A stretch of DNA of 64,000 bases, taken from NCBI RefSeq assembly GCF_000244975.1, contig NZ_CM001440.1:3580325-3644324 (forward strand), given 5' to 3'. The stretch comes from Saccharomonospora cyanea NA-134. Lineage in GTDB: Bacteria; Actinomycetota; Actinomycetes; Mycobacteriales; Pseudonocardiaceae. Shown piece by piece: positions 1-9,491 of this stretch (the stretch's first letter is position 1; the number at the start of each line of letters is the position of its first letter). A program made the position numbers and the translations under genes. The notes under the pieces are model-generated. The model saw only the letters and a list, made by a program, of their open reading frames with translations, had not been told where the DNA came from and did not search any database.

Positions 1-546
1 GAGCATCTTGTGCCCGACGTAGTCCGGCGTCACCGGGAAGAGCTTGCGCACCAGCCGCGTCAACGCGTTCTCGGTGTACTCCTCGTCCTCGTCCTTCTGC
101 TTGACCATGTTGACCGCGGTCCAGATGAGGAAACCGCCGAAGACGAAGAACACCCACACGAACTGGGCGATCAGCGCGGCGCCGACGGCGATGAACGCCG
201 CCCGCATCACCAGCGCCAGCAGGATGCCGATCAACAGCACCCGGTGCTGGTGGATCGACGGCACCCGGAACGACGCCATGATCACCATGAAGATGAACAG
301 GTTGTCGACCGACAACGAGTACTCGGTGATGTAGCCGGTGAAGAACTCGACGCCCGGGTCGTGCCCGGCCAGAACCCACACCCCTATGCCGAACAACACG
401 GCGCAGGAGACGTAGAAGATCACCCACCTGGCCGCCTCACCCGTGGTGACCTGGTGCGGCTTCCGGTCGACGATCACCAGGTCGACCGCGATGAGGACGA
501 GCAGGCCTCCCACCGTGGCGATCCACACCCATACGGGCACGCTCAT
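1..546 (-). CDS. TerC-family integral membrane protein (3' end outside the window)
   Basis: Only the first 182 residues are visible; the gene runs off the left edge. The hallmark EYSLSVDNLF lies at residues 75-84, inside a set of hydrophobic segments near residues 5-25, 40-60, 80-95, 102-126 and 129-148, followed by a charged cytoplasmic loop. TerC-family proteins are membrane proteins linked to manganese export, to metal loading of secreted enzymes, or historically to tellurite resistance. The ATG start is supported by a GGAGG Shine-Dalgarno sequence 9 nt upstream (556-560). The Mn riboswitch candidate directly upstream favours a manganese role. Family call is firm; substrate is inferred. 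Confidence 0.9.
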   Translation of the reverse strand, partial: MSVPVWVWIATVGGLLVLIAVDLVIVDRKPHQVTTGEAARWVIFYVSCAVLFGIGVWVLAGHDPGVEFFTGYITEYSLSVDNLFIFMVIMASFRVPSIHQHRVLLIGILLALVMRAAFIAVGAALIAQFVWVFFVFGGFLIWTAVNMVKQKDEDEEYTENALTRLVRKLFPVTPDYVGHKML

Positions 547-554
547 GTATGCCA

Positions 555-590
555 ACCTCCGGTCAGCGCTCAGTGGCCAATACCGGAGGT
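555..590 (-). promoter_or_regulatory. Hairpin sequestering the Shine-Dalgarno of the TerC gene
   Basis: A perfect 9-bp inverted repeat (ACCTCCGGT and ACCGGAGGT on the minus strand) encloses 18 nt. Its 3' arm contains the GGAGG ribosome-binding site of the TerC gene. Its 5' arm contains the CCTCC that also closes the P1 helix of the upstream aptamer. The two pairings are mutually exclusive, as expected for a translational expression platform that is ON when ligand is bound. Confidence 0.7.
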
Positions 591-684
591 CTCTCCCACC
601 GGCTCTCCCGCCGGCCGACGGCGCCGGGTGTCCGAAAGATGACAGCCGTGCTGACGACGCCGCCGCGAAGGAATACTCCCCTCC
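585..684 (-). promoter_or_regulatory. yybP-ykoY family manganese riboswitch (candidate)
   Basis: On the minus strand the leader has GGGGAGTA (681 down to 674), the 5' signature of the yybP-ykoY Mn2+ aptamer. It ends in GAGACC followed by TCC (593 down to 585). GGAGG (684-680) can pair with CCTCC (589-585) to form P1, as in known members of the class. The segment GTCGTCAGCACG between them also looks like the conserved second strand of the metal-binding loops. TerC-family genes are a typical target of this riboswitch. Recognised by eye; a covariance-model search would settle it. Confidence 0.75.
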
Positions 685-840
685 ACGAACGCCCACCATC
701 TTGTCGGCTGTGACAGTCGATGACCAGTGGTCGTCGGAAGAGTCACCGGCGCGGGAGACGTAAGATCCATCACACGACCGACAGGAGCGGTTCGGCAACC
801 CGGAGAAAACTCTCAGGAAGCTCCCAATAGTGTTGCGGCC

Positions 841-3723
841 GTGCCCCGAACACTGATGCCTCGCGGCAAACGCGCGCGTCTGTTCACGCTGTTGGCCGTG
901 GCCGCTGTCCTGGTCGGCGGTGTGCTGGTGTGGGTCGACACCGATGACCAGCAACCCGGCTACACCACCAACGAGGCGGTCATCGACGTGGCCGCCGCGC
1001 CGGGCTCCGACGACCGCGTGCAACTCGACTCCACGATGTACGTGCCCGAAGAGACGCCCGCACCCGCTGTGCTGCTGCCACACGGCTTCGGCGGTGACAA
1101 GAACAGCGTCACCCGCGAGGCCACGGAACTGGCCGAGCGCGGTTTCGTCGTGCTGACGTACTCGGCGAGGGGGTTCGGCCGCAGCACGGGGCGGATCGCC
1201 CTGAACGACCCGGACCACGAGATCGCCGACGCCTCACAACTCGTGGACTACCTGGCAGGCCGGCCCGAGGTGCTGCTCGACGGGGACGGTGATCCCCGCG
1301 TCGGTGTCACCGGTGCGTCCTACGGTGGCGCGGTCGCCCTGTTGCTCGCGGGCACCGACGACAGGGTCGACGTCATCGCCCCCGTGATGACCTACAACGA
1401 CCTGGGGCAGGCGCTGCTGCCCAACGCCGCGACGGGGGAGCCGGTCGACGCCCGCACTCCCGCACCGGGCGCCTTCTCCGAAGGCGGGGTCTTCAAACAG
1501 GCATGGGCGGGCACGTTGTTCTCGGCCGGGCTCGGGCCCGCGCTGCCCTCCGGCCCCGGTGTGGAAGCACTGGAGCCGGGCGACGATCCCGAGGAGAACG
1601 AGGACGCCGCGTTGGCTCCGGGCGCAGGGGAAGCGACCCTTCCCGTGCCCGGGCAACGCCTCCCTGCCGGGGACACCGGTTCGGGTGCGTGCGGCCGTTT
1701 CACCGAGGAGGTGTGTGCGGCCTACACCGACGTGGCCACCGACGGCGTCGCCGGCGAGGAGACACAGGCCCTCCTTCGGCACGTGTCACCGGTGTCGGTC
1801 ACCGACCGCATCACCGTGCCGACGTTGCTGGTCCAGGGCACCGCGGACACTCTTTTCGGGCTCGACCAGGCCGATGCCAACGCCCGGCAGATCACCGACG
1901 CCGGCGGGGAGGTGTCCGTGATCTGGTACACGGGCGGCCACGACGGCGGGGTGCCCGGCTCACAACTGCGCGACACCATCGCCGACTTCCTCCTCCACCA
2001 CCTCACCGGTGAGGGAGAGGACCCCGGTATCCCGTTCGCCTACGACGTGCAGGGCGCGCTGCGCACCAACGGCGCCCCGTCCGTGCGTACCGTCGAGGCC
2101 GACGCGTACCCGGGGCTGAACTCCGAGCCGACCGAGAGACGGCAGATCACACTCGCCGGGAGTGAGCAGGTGGCGCAGCGCCCACCGGGTGCCACACCCG
2201 CCGGTGTCAGCGGTCTTCCCGGCCTGAACCGTATCGTGGCCAACTCGTCACGGCTGTCCGGACTCTTCACCATCGACCCACCGGGCCAATCGGCCACCTT
2301 CACTTCGGAACCGATGGACTCCCAGGTGCTGGTCACGGGAGCGCCGACCGTGACGCTGAACGTCGCCGCCGCGTCCGACGCGGCACGGGGCCAGGACGCG
2401 GTGCTCTTCGTCAAGCTGTACGACGTCAATCCCAACGGATCGCGTAGCCTGCCCGGCAGCGCCGTCGCTCCCGTACGGATCCCCTCGCTACCCAGCGACG
2501 GGTCGCCGGTCGAGGTGACGGTCACCCTGCCCGGTGTCGTGCGCCCGCTCGAAGCGGGACACAGCCTCCAACTCGTGGTGGCCACCACCGACCAGGCCTA
2601 TGCCACGCCGACGGAACCGGCGGCGTACCGAATCTCCCTGGCCGGCGACTCGGCTGTCTCCGTTCCGCTGGTGCCCGGCACCACGATGACGTCCGGTTGG
2701 CCCACCGCCCAACTGCTCGGCATCGGTGGTGTGCTCGTCGCGGCCGCCCTGGTGGCCGTCGTCGCGGCGATCCGGCGCAGGAGGTCGCACCAGGTAGACC
2801 CCGAGCTCGTCGACACACCTCTGGTGATCCGCAACCTGACCAAGTCCTATCCCGGTGGGTTGACCGCTGTGAAGGACCTGTCGTTCCGAGTGGAGCGCGG
2901 ACAGGTGCTGGGGTTGCTCGGCCCCAACGGAGCGGGCAAGACCACGACACTGCGGATGCTGATGGGCCTCATCCAGCCGACCGGAGGGGACATCACGGTG
3001 TTCGGCCGCGCGATCTCGCCAGGCGCGCCGGTGCTGTCCCGGATCGGCTCCTTCGTCGAAGGTTCCGGTTTTCTGCCCCATCTGTCGGGCGCGGCGAACC
3101 TCGAACTGTACTGGGCGGCCACCGGACGCCCAGCCGAGCAGGCCCGGTTCGAGGAGGCCCTGGAGATCGCAGGACTCGGCGACGCCGTCCACCGGCGAGT
3201 GCGTACCTACAGCCAGGGCATGCGGCAACGGCTCGCCATCGCCCAAGCCATGCTCGGCTTGCCCGACCTGCTCGTACTCGACGAACCCACCAACGGGCTC
3301 GACCCGCCACAGATCCACCAGATGCGTGAGGTGCTGCGCCGCTACGCGGCCACGGGGCGCACGGTGGTCGTGTCGAGCCATCTGCTCGCCGAGGTCGAAC
3401 AGACGTGTACCCACGTCGTCGTCATGCACCGCGGAACACTGGTGGCCTCGGGAGAGGTCAGTGACATCGTGTCCGCGGGCGGGGAAGCCACGTTCCGTGT
3501 GGACAACCCGGAAGCCGCGGTGAAGGCCCTGCAGGAAACCGACGGCGTGGTGAGTGCGCGGGCCGACGTCGACGTGGTCCACGCCGACCTCGACGGCATG
3601 CCGCGGTCCGAAGCCGTGGCCGCCCTGGTACGGGCAGGTGTGGCGGTCGAACAAGCAGGCCCACGGCGCCGGTTGGAGGACGCGTTCCTCCAACTGGTCG
3701 GAGAAGGGGAGCACGAGCGATGA
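841..3723 (+). CDS. Membrane-anchored alpha/beta hydrolase (S15/CocE type) fused to an ABC transporter ATPase
   Basis: With a GTG start at 841 the protein has 960 residues (ATG at 856 is an alternative; neither has an ideal Shine-Dalgarno). A hydrophobic segment near residues 14-31 precedes an alpha/beta hydrolase domain with nucleophile motif GASYGG (Ser160), an acid in QGTADTLF and a histidine in YTGGHDGG. An X-Pro dipeptidyl-peptidase C-terminal-like beta domain follows, then a second membrane segment near 623-642. The rest is a complete ABC ATPase: Walker A GPNGAGKTTT (Lys700), signature YSQGMRQRLA, Walker B VLDEPTNGLD. The implied topology is an extracellular hydrolase with a cytoplasmic ATPase. 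The permease gene follows with an ATGA overlap. Substrate unknown. Confidence 0.85.
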   Translation: MPRTLMPRGKRARLFTLLAVAAVLVGGVLVWVDTDDQQPGYTTNEAVIDVAAAPGSDDRVQLDSTMYVPEETPAPAVLLPHGFGGDKNSVTREATELAERGFVVLTYSARGFGRSTGRIALNDPDHEIADASQLVDYLAGRPEVLLDGDGDPRVGVTGASYGGAVALLLAGTDDRVDVIAPVMTYNDLGQALLPNAATGEPVDARTPAPGAFSEGGVFKQAWAGTLFSAGLGPALPSGPGVEALEPGDDPEENEDAALAPGAGEATLPVPGQRLPAGDTGSGACGRFTEEVCAAYTDVATDGVAGEETQALLRHVSPVSVTDRITVPTLLVQGTADTLFGLDQADANARQITDAGGEVSVIWYTGGHDGGVPGSQLRDTIADFLLHHLTGEGEDPGIPFAYDVQGALRTNGAPSVRTVEADAYPGLNSEPTERRQITLAGSEQVAQRPPGATPAGVSGLPGLNRIVANSSRLSGLFTIDPPGQSATFTSEPMDSQVLVTGAPTVTLNVAAASDAARGQDAVLFVKLYDVNPNGSRSLPGSAVAPVRIPSLPSDGSPVEVTVTLPGVVRPLEAGHSLQLVVATTDQAYATPTEPAAYRISLAGDSAVSVPLVPGTTMTSGWPTAQLLGIGGVLVAAALVAVVAAIRRRRSHQVDPELVDTPLVIRNLTKSYPGGLTAVKDLSFRVERGQVLGLLGPNGAGKTTTLRMLMGLIQPTGGDITVFGRAISPGAPVLSRIGSFVEGSGFLPHLSGAANLELYWAATGRPAEQARFEEALEIAGLGDAVHRRVRTYSQGMRQRLAIAQAMLGLPDLLVLDEPTNGLDPPQIHQMREVLRRYAATGRTVVVSSHLLAEVEQTCTHVVVMHRGTLVASGEVSDIVSAGGEATFRVDNPEAAVKALQETDGVVSARADVDVVHADLDGMPRSEAVAALVRAGVAVEQAGPRRRLEDAFLQLVGEGEHER

Positions 3724-4670
3724 GCAAGGCCGACAAGTCCGGCACTCGCACGGACGAAGGCGTGCACACCGACCCGGCCGCGCTGGACGAACTCAGCGCG
3801 GCGGGCTCCCCCAGCACCGAAGTCGGTCCGGACGGCGGTGTGGTGGGGTACCGTCCCGGCAGGACGCTGCGGCTGGGTGTGGAACTGCGCAGGCAACTGC
3901 GCCGACGCCGCACCCAGCTGGTGCTCGCCCTCGTGGCGTTGTTGCCGGTCATCCTGGTGGTGGCACTCGAGATCGGCGACGCCAGTCCGAACCGCCGCTC
4001 CGGCGGGTTCATCGATCTGGCCACGGCCAGTGCGCCCAACTTCGTCGTGGTGGCGATGTTGGTGTCGGGGTCGTTCCTGTTGCCGATGATCGTCGCCCTG
4101 TACTTCGGCGACACGGTCGCCAGCGAGGCGTCGTGGTCGAGCATGAAGTACCTGCTCGCCATCCCGGTGCCCCGGCATCGGTTGTTGCGGCAGAAAGCCG
4201 TCGCCTCCGCGCTGCTGTCAGCTCTCACGCTCGTGGTACTTCCGCTGGTGGCGCTCGTCGTCGGCGTCGTGTGGTACGGCGCGGGAGAAGCGATCAGCCC
4301 TACGGGCGACTCCGTGTCGTTCGGTGCGAGCGTGGTCGCGATCGCGCTCGGCACGGTCTACATCATCATCCAGCTGTCCTGGGTGGCCGCGCTGGGCCTG
4401 CTGTTGAGCGTGTCCACCGATGCTCCTCTCGGAGCGGTCGGCGGTACCGTGCTGGTGGCGATCCTGTCCCAGATCCTCGATCAGATCACCACTCTCGGCG
4501 ACCTGCGGGACTTCCTGCCGACCCACTTCTCGTTCGCCTGGATGGATCTGATCGCCACGGACGTCGACTGGACGAACATGGCGAACGGCGCCCTTTCGGC
4601 GGTCCTGTACGCGGCAGTGTTCGGTCTGCTCGCCGCGCGCCGTTTCGCGACGAAGGACATCACGAGCTGA
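3720..4670 (+). CDS. ABC-2 type transporter permease
   Basis: This 316-residue protein has a polar N-terminus of about 60 residues and six hydrophobic segments (starting near LVLALVALLPV, FVVVAMLVSG, ALLSALTLVV, VVAIALGTVY, AVGGTVLVAI and AVLYAAVFGL), the usual plan of an ABC-2 permease. Its ATG overlaps the stop of the hydrolase-ATPase gene by 4 bases, so the two are almost certainly translationally coupled and form one transporter. It is probably an exporter, or a transporter whose product is processed by the extracellular hydrolase domain; the sequence does not reveal the substrate. A perfect terminator hairpin starts at its stop codon. Confidence 0.85.
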   Translation: MSKADKSGTRTDEGVHTDPAALDELSAAGSPSTEVGPDGGVVGYRPGRTLRLGVELRRQLRRRRTQLVLALVALLPVILVVALEIGDASPNRRSGGFIDLATASAPNFVVVAMLVSGSFLLPMIVALYFGDTVASEASWSSMKYLLAIPVPRHRLLRQKAVASALLSALTLVVLPLVALVVGVVWYGAGEAISPTGDSVSFGASVVAIALGTVYIIIQLSWVAALGLLLSVSTDAPLGAVGGTVLVAILSQILDQITTLGDLRDFLPTHFSFAWMDLIATDVDWTNMANGALSAVLYAAVFGLLAARRFATKDITS

Positions 4671-4695
4671 CGCCGGGGTGGGCCACCCCGGCGTC
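4669..4695 (+). terminator. Hairpin terminator after the ABC permease
   Basis: A perfect 12-bp GC-rich stem (GACGCCGGGGTG and CACCCCGGCGTC) with a 3-nt loop begins inside the permease stop codon. There is no T-run. It lies between convergent genes and may serve both directions. Confidence 0.6.
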
Positions 4696-4710
4696 GTCGG
4701 TGCCCTCGTT

Positions 4711-5118
4711 TCAGAGACCGCGGGCCGCTCGTGCCTGCACTGCTCCGAAACCCGCCACGATCACACCGAGGGTCGTGCATGCCACGGTTCCGAGGAGGGT
4801 GAGGTCGAACCAACCGGCAGCCAGCGTGATCGCGGTGTCCACCGCGAAAAGCAGGTTCACCGTCACCACCCCCCACACCGCGCCGCGGCGCACCACCGGC
4901 CGCCTGCTCAACAGAAGCAGGCTCGCTCCGTACACCACGAAGAACACCGCGAAGCCGATCAGCAAGCCTGCGGGCAAGCCGAGCAGCAGGTCGAGTATCC
5001 CGGCCAGGGGCAGTAGCAGGACGCCCGTGAGCCCGGTTGCCGCACCGTCGGCTCCGAGCGCCAGCCGGGCGAACCGGTCGTTCTTCGTGGTTGTCCGTCG
5101 CGCCGAACTGATCGTCAT
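4711..5118 (-). CDS. Small four-segment membrane protein, function unknown
   Basis: The 135-residue product has a short polar N-terminus and about four hydrophobic segments (near residues 27-48, 50-70, 78-98 and 105-128), with no charged catalytic motif. The ATG start is preceded by an AGGAG-type ribosome-binding site around 5121-5128. It lies 101 bp downstream of another unassigned membrane protein gene in the same direction, so co-transcription is possible. I do not recognise the family. Confidence 0.65.
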   Translation of the reverse strand: MTISSARRTTTKNDRFARLALGADGAATGLTGVLLLPLAGILDLLLGLPAGLLIGFAVFFVVYGASLLLLSRRPVVRRGAVWGVVTVNLLFAVDTAITLAAGWFDLTLLGTVACTTLGVIVAGFGAVQARAARGL

Positions 5119-5219
5119 GGCTTCTCCTTCGGAGTGCGTGTCGTGTTGTCACGACGACGCTGCCTCCACACGCACTGCCACCTCCATGGCAAACGGTGCC
5201 GAACACTGCCAACCGCAGG

Positions 5220-6581
5220 TCAGAGGGGGTGCACGGGTGGGGCCAGCTCGGCGCGCAGTTCCGCCGCCACGATCCTCGCGGCGGCGTTCTGCCAGTTGTA
5301 CAACGTCCGTTCGGGCACCTGGTCGACGAACCACGCGAGCGCACGCCGGGCCACGGGGTCGAGATCGGTGCGCTTGGTACGGACGCTGTAGGGACGGATG
5401 CCCACCACGTAGTAGAAGTACAGCGCGTTGTAGTGGCGCCACTCCTCACTCGTGCCGAAGTCCTCACCGGTCGCGGGCTTGAGTCGCGCGATGCTTTCGG
5501 CGAGGAGGGCCTTGAGGACGGCCGCACGCCCCAGCGGGCTGTCCGGCGCGTTCGTCTCGGCCAGCCTTCTTCGCACTGCGGGTAGGTTCACGAGCGGGCT
5601 GGACACGAGTTTGCCGAGGTCCCCGTAGTGGCTCAGGGCCCGCCGCGTGAGGCGGGTGAACTCGCGCTCGTCCAGCGCTGCCAGCGCGGTGCCCGGGGCC
5701 TGCCGGGCGAGTGCGTCGGCGGCGTCGCGCAGTTCTTCGCGAGACCGTCGCACAGCGGGCCGCGAGCGCAACACGATGCGGTCCACCGCCGTGTGGAGGG
5801 GCGTGGCGAGAGTCTGCAGAGCCACCGCCGCTGCCACGATGCCGTAGAGGAGGGCCACCAACACGGGCCGAGGACCGGTCAGCACGAGCGCCACGGCAGC
5901 CTGGCCGCCGAACACCACGGCGGCGGCCGCCGCCGTCACGAAGGAACGCAGCATGTCGGTCTTCAATGCCTGGCCCTCGTCGAACGCATCGGCCAGGGCG
6001 ATGCCGAGTCCCAGGAGAACGAGATCGAGCCCCACGAGGGGCAGGGACAGCTCCCGGGGCAGAAGTTCGAGCCCCGTCAGCGGCAACACCAGGCCGAGTC
6101 CCAGCAGCAGGCTGCCGACGACCAGCAGTGCGGGCACGCCCGCGGCACGGACCGCGGGTTCGCGCAGCGAGGAGTGTTCGAGTAGCGCGCCCACCAACCC
6201 AATCAGTAGGGCCACCGCCGCCGCGGCCGCGAGCGCGAAGCGCGCGGCCTCCACTCCAGCCAGGATGGCGCAGGCCGACACCAACACCACCGGCCACAGC
6301 ACACGCCGCCACACGCGTTCGGCGAGTTTCGTGCGCTCCCCGAAGAAGCGCACGAACACCCCACTCCACACGACAGCGGGCAGGCACACCAGCACGAACC
6401 GTGCCGACGCGGTTTCATCGACGTGCCCGAGCATGGCGTCGACGACCAAAGCCAGCGCGTAGCCGAGCAGGCCGGCCCCCGCTCTCCTCAGTTCGGGCTT
6501 CCCCGGCCCGCGCGACAGCAGGTACAGACCGAGCCACCACGACACCGCGAACGCGAGTACCGACACCACGCTCCAGGTCAC
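5220..6581 (-). CDS. Polytopic membrane protein with a C-terminal cytoplasmic domain, function unknown
   Basis: The 453-residue protein (GTG start) has about eight to nine hydrophobic segments in its first 280 residues, in an arrangement like the N-terminal sensory membrane regions of some histidine kinases. A soluble C-terminal part of about 170 residues follows. That part has no HATPase, GGDEF or other catalytic motif that I can see; it is rich in Arg, Glu and Tyr and ends in a predicted helical region. It may be a sensor that signals through a partner. The small membrane protein gene lies immediately downstream on the same strand. The reading frame is long, typical in codon use and clearly coding. 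Confidence 0.7.
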   Translation of the reverse strand: MTWSVVSVLAFAVSWWLGLYLLSRGPGKPELRRAGAGLLGYALALVVDAMLGHVDETASARFVLVCLPAVVWSGVFVRFFGERTKLAERVWRRVLWPVVLVSACAILAGVEAARFALAAAAAVALLIGLVGALLEHSSLREPAVRAAGVPALLVVGSLLLGLGLVLPLTGLELLPRELSLPLVGLDLVLLGLGIALADAFDEGQALKTDMLRSFVTAAAAAVVFGGQAAVALVLTGPRPVLVALLYGIVAAAVALQTLATPLHTAVDRIVLRSRPAVRRSREELRDAADALARQAPGTALAALDEREFTRLTRRALSHYGDLGKLVSSPLVNLPAVRRRLAETNAPDSPLGRAAVLKALLAESIARLKPATGEDFGTSEEWRHYNALYFYYVVGIRPYSVRTKRTDLDPVARRALAWFVDQVPERTLYNWQNAAARIVAAELRAELAPPVHPL

Positions 6582-6887
6582 GAAGGCGAAGCCTAGCCGG
6601 GTACCACCACGTGGCGGGGCGGACGTGGTGGCACGGCGGTCACCGCAAGCGGTGTTCGTCGCATTCAGACCTCACCCCACCGTGTGCCACCGACTTACCG
6701 CGCCCCGGCTCCTGCCCCACCGTGACCCCGGCTCGGCAAGCACCCCTCCATCGAAAACCACCCGCCCACTCAGCGGGTGTCTCCCGTCCGCGGATGGCAG
6801 GCATGCCCGTGACGGGAGACAATTCAGGGACGCAGCCGTTCCTGCCGCCGCTGCTCGTCCCGCACGCATCACCCGAGGGGTTTCCGC
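6582..6887. other. Divergent intergenic region, no gene seen
   Basis: About 300 bp between the divergent membrane protein and VOC genes. The reading frames across it have no plausible start, domain or ribosome-binding site. It must hold the promoters of both flanking genes; a GAGGGG ribosome-binding site for the VOC gene lies at its right end. Nothing else is recognised. Confidence 0.5.
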
Positions 6888-7268
6888 ATGCCTCGACCGG
6901 TTCACTTCGAGATCCACGCCACCGACCCGGAACGCGCCATCACTTTCTACACCGCCGTGTTCGAGTGGTCGTTCGAACGCTCGGGACCGGGCCCCTACTG
7001 GTTGATCACGACCGGCGAAGGACCGGGCATCGACGGTGGTCTCGCGCAGCGCGAGGGCCCGATCCCCGATCCCGACGCCAGTGTGAACGCCTTCCCGCTC
7101 ACCATGGAGGTGCCCGATCTCGACCTGATGGCTCGGGAGGTGGAGCAGGCCGGAGGAAGAGTCGTGGCCGCGAAGAGGTCCATCGCGGGGGTCGGGTGGA
7201 TCGCCTACTGCCGCGACCCCGAAGGCAACCTCTTCGGCATGCTCCAACCCGACCCGAGCGCCGGGTGA
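6888..7268 (+). CDS. VOC-superfamily (glyoxalase/bleomycin-resistance-like) protein
   Basis: The 126-residue protein is a single VOC module made of two beta-alpha-beta-beta-beta repeats. The first opens with PVHFEIHATDPERAITFY, carrying the usual N-terminal metal-ligand position (His5) and the conserved xxxFY; the second ends in YCRDPEGNLFGMLQ. VOC proteins include lyases, isomerases, dioxygenases and antibiotic-binding proteins; the short single-domain form does not define the reaction. The ATG is preceded by GAGGGG. It is convergent with uvrB, whose end is 10 bp away, and is transcribed alone. Confidence 0.85.
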   Translation: MPRPVHFEIHATDPERAITFYTAVFEWSFERSGPGPYWLITTGEGPGIDGGLAQREGPIPDPDASVNAFPLTMEVPDLDLMAREVEQAGGRVVAAKRSIAGVGWIAYCRDPEGNLFGMLQPDPSAG

Positions 7269-7278
7269 GGCGCGCCTG

Positions 7279-9438
7279 TCACTGCACCCCGGCCGCGTCC
7301 ATTCCTCGCAGCTCCTTCTTCAACTCGGCGATCTCGTCACGCAGTCGAGCGGCCAACTCGAACTGGAGGTCACGTGCCGCCTGCATCATCTGGTCGGTCA
7401 TCTGCTGGATGAGATCGGCGAGTTCCGCCCTGGGCATGTCGGAGACGTCGCGATCGGCGAGAACCCCCGAGCTGCGCACGCGGTCGCCCTGCTCCGGCTT
7501 CTTACCACGCGAGGCGTTACGCCCGGAGCCACCCACCTCGATCTCCTGCGCGGAGTCCTCGGCCTCGGTGTAGACCCGGTCGAGGATGTCGGCGATCTTC
7601 TTCCGCAACGGCGTCGGGTCGATGCCGTGTTCCTCGTTGTAGGCGATCTGCTTCGCACGCCGCCGGTTGGTCTCGTCGATGGCGTACCGCATCGAGTCGG
7701 TGATCGTGTCGGCGTACATGTGGACCTGCCCCGAGACGTTCCGCGCTGCGCGGCCGATCGTCTGGATCAGCGACGTGCCGCTGCGGAGGAACCCCTCCTT
7801 GTCGGCGTCGAGGATCGCGACCAGCGAGACCTCCGGCAGGTCGAGCCCCTCCCGCAGAAGGTTGATGCCGACGAGCACGTCGAAGTCGCCCGACCGTAAC
7901 TGCCGGAGCAGTTCGACTCGCCGCAGCGTGTCGACCTCCGAGTGCAGGTACCGCACGCGGATTCCGAGTTCGAGCAGGTAGTCGGTGAGGTCCTCGGCCA
8001 TCTTCTTGGTGAGGGTGGTGACCAGCACCCGCTCGTCCTTCTCGGCGCGGACCCGGATCTCGTGCACGAGGTCGTCGATCTGCCCCTCGGTCGGCTTGAC
8101 GACCACCTCGGGGTCGACCAGGCCGGTGGGCCGGATGACCTGTTCGACGAACTCCCCGCCCGTCTGCCCCATCTCGTAGGGGCCGGGGGTCGCGGAGAGG
8201 TACACGGTCTGCCCGATCCGGTCGGAGAACTCCTCCCACGTCAGCGGCCGGTTGTCCAGGGCGCTGGGGAGACGGAACCCGTGCTCGACGAGCGTCCGCT
8301 TGCGTGAGGCGTCGCCCTCGTACATGCCGCCGATCTGCGGCACGGTGACGTGGGACTCGTCGATGACGAGGAGGAAGTCCTCGGGGAAGTAGTCGATCAG
8401 CGTGGCCGGGGCGGAGCCGGGAGGCCGGCCGTCGACGTGTCGCGAGTAGTTCTCGATACCCGAGCAGAAACCGACCTGCCGCATCATCTCGATGTCGTAG
8501 GTGGTGCGCATCCGCAGGCGCTGGGCCTCCAGCAGTTTGCCCTGCTTCTCCAGCTTCGCGAGTTGCTCCTCCAGCTCGCTCTCGATTCCGCGGATGGCCT
8601 TCTCCATCCTCTCCGGCCCCGCGACGTAGTGCGTGGCCGGGAAGATCCGCACCTCGTCGACCTCCCTGACGATGTCACCGGTCAACGGATGCAGGTAGTA
8701 CAGCTTGTCGATCTCGTCGCCGAAGAACTCGACGCGGATGGCGAGTTCCTCGTAGGCGGGGATGATCTCCACGGTGTCGCCGCGTACCCGGAAGGTTCCA
8801 CGCGCGAACGCCAGGTCGTTGCGGGAGTACTGGACGTCGACGAGTGCCCGCAGGAAGGTGTCGCGGTCCACCTCCTCGCCGACGACGAGCCTGGTGGACC
8901 GGTCGAGGTACGACTGCGGTGTGCCGAGACCGTAGATGCAGGAGACGCTCGACACCACGATGACGTCCCGACGGGACAGCAGGTTCATCGTGGCGGAGTG
9001 GCGCAGCCGCTCCACGTCGTCGTTGATCGACGAGTCCTTCTCGATGTAGGTGTCGGTCTGCGGGACGTACGCCTCGGGCTGGTAGTAGTCGTAGTAGCTG
9101 ACGAAGTACTCCACCGCGTTGTGCGGGAACAACTCGCGCAGTTCGTTGGCCAGCTGGGCGGCCAGCGTCTTGTTCGGGGCCATCACGAGCGTGGGCCGCT
9201 GCACCCGCTCGATCAGCCATGCCGTGGTGGCCGACTTGCCCGTGCCGGTGGCGCCGAGCAGTACGACGTCCTTCTCACCCGCCCTGAGCCTGCGTTCGAG
9301 CTCGTCGATGGCAGCGGGCTGGTCGCCTGCGGGTTCGTAGTCGCTGACCACCTTGAACCGGCCGTCGAGGCGGGGGACCTCGGAGACCGGCCGGAAGTCC
9401 GAGTGTGCGAGTACGGGATGTTCGGTCGCGAAAGCCAC
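7279..9438 (-). CDS. uvrB: UvrABC excinuclease subunit B
   Basis: UvrB is the damage-verifying helicase-like subunit of nucleotide excision repair. It is loaded by UvrA and recruits UvrC. The frame shows Walker [13 protein letters not shown], the beta-hairpin region [20 protein letters not shown], the DEAD-like box VIDESH, helicase motifs in the second RecA lobe ([12 protein letters not shown]), and a C-terminal UVR domain ([13 protein letters not shown]) that contacts UvrC. I chose the GTG at 9438 (719 residues, product beginning [10 protein letters not shown]) over an upstream start at 9462, because it gives the usual N-terminus. Length is normal for the family. A small Cys-rich protein gene lies just upstream on the same strand. 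Confidence 0.97.
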   Translation of the reverse strand: MAFATEHPVLAHSDFRPVSEVPRLDGRFKVVSDYEPAGDQPAAIDELERRLRAGEKDVVLLGATGTGKSATTAWLIERVQRPTLVMAPNKTLAAQLANELRELFPHNAVEYFVSYYDYYQPEAYVPQTDTYIEKDSSINDDVERLRHSATMNLLSRRDVIVVSSVSCIYGLGTPQSYLDRSTRLVVGEEVDRDTFLRALVDVQYSRNDLAFARGTFRVRGDTVEIIPAYEELAIRVEFFGDEIDKLYYLHPLTGDIVREVDEVRIFPATHYVAGPERMEKAIRGIESELEEQLAKLEKQGKLLEAQRLRMRTTYDIEMMRQVGFCSGIENYSRHVDGRPPGSAPATLIDYFPEDFLLVIDESHVTVPQIGGMYEGDASRKRTLVEHGFRLPSALDNRPLTWEEFSDRIGQTVYLSATPGPYEMGQTGGEFVEQVIRPTGLVDPEVVVKPTEGQIDDLVHEIRVRAEKDERVLVTTLTKKMAEDLTDYLLELGIRVRYLHSEVDTLRRVELLRQLRSGDFDVLVGINLLREGLDLPEVSLVAILDADKEGFLRSGTSLIQTIGRAARNVSGQVHMYADTITDSMRYAIDETNRRRAKQIAYNEEHGIDPTPLRKKIADILDRVYTEAEDSAQEIEVGGSGRNASRGKKPEQGDRVRSSGVLADRDVSDMPRAELADLIQQMTDQMMQAARDLQFELAARLRDEIAELKKELRGMDAAGVQ

Positions 9439-9491
9439 GTCATCCAGAGTAGGCGGACACACCGACGGTTCAGCCGCCGGAAGGCGCGTCG

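Noticed and set aside
2488-3714. 408-codon open frame antisense to the ABC ATPase domain
   Set aside because: The opposite strand has Walker A, signature and Walker B motifs; the antisense frame has none.
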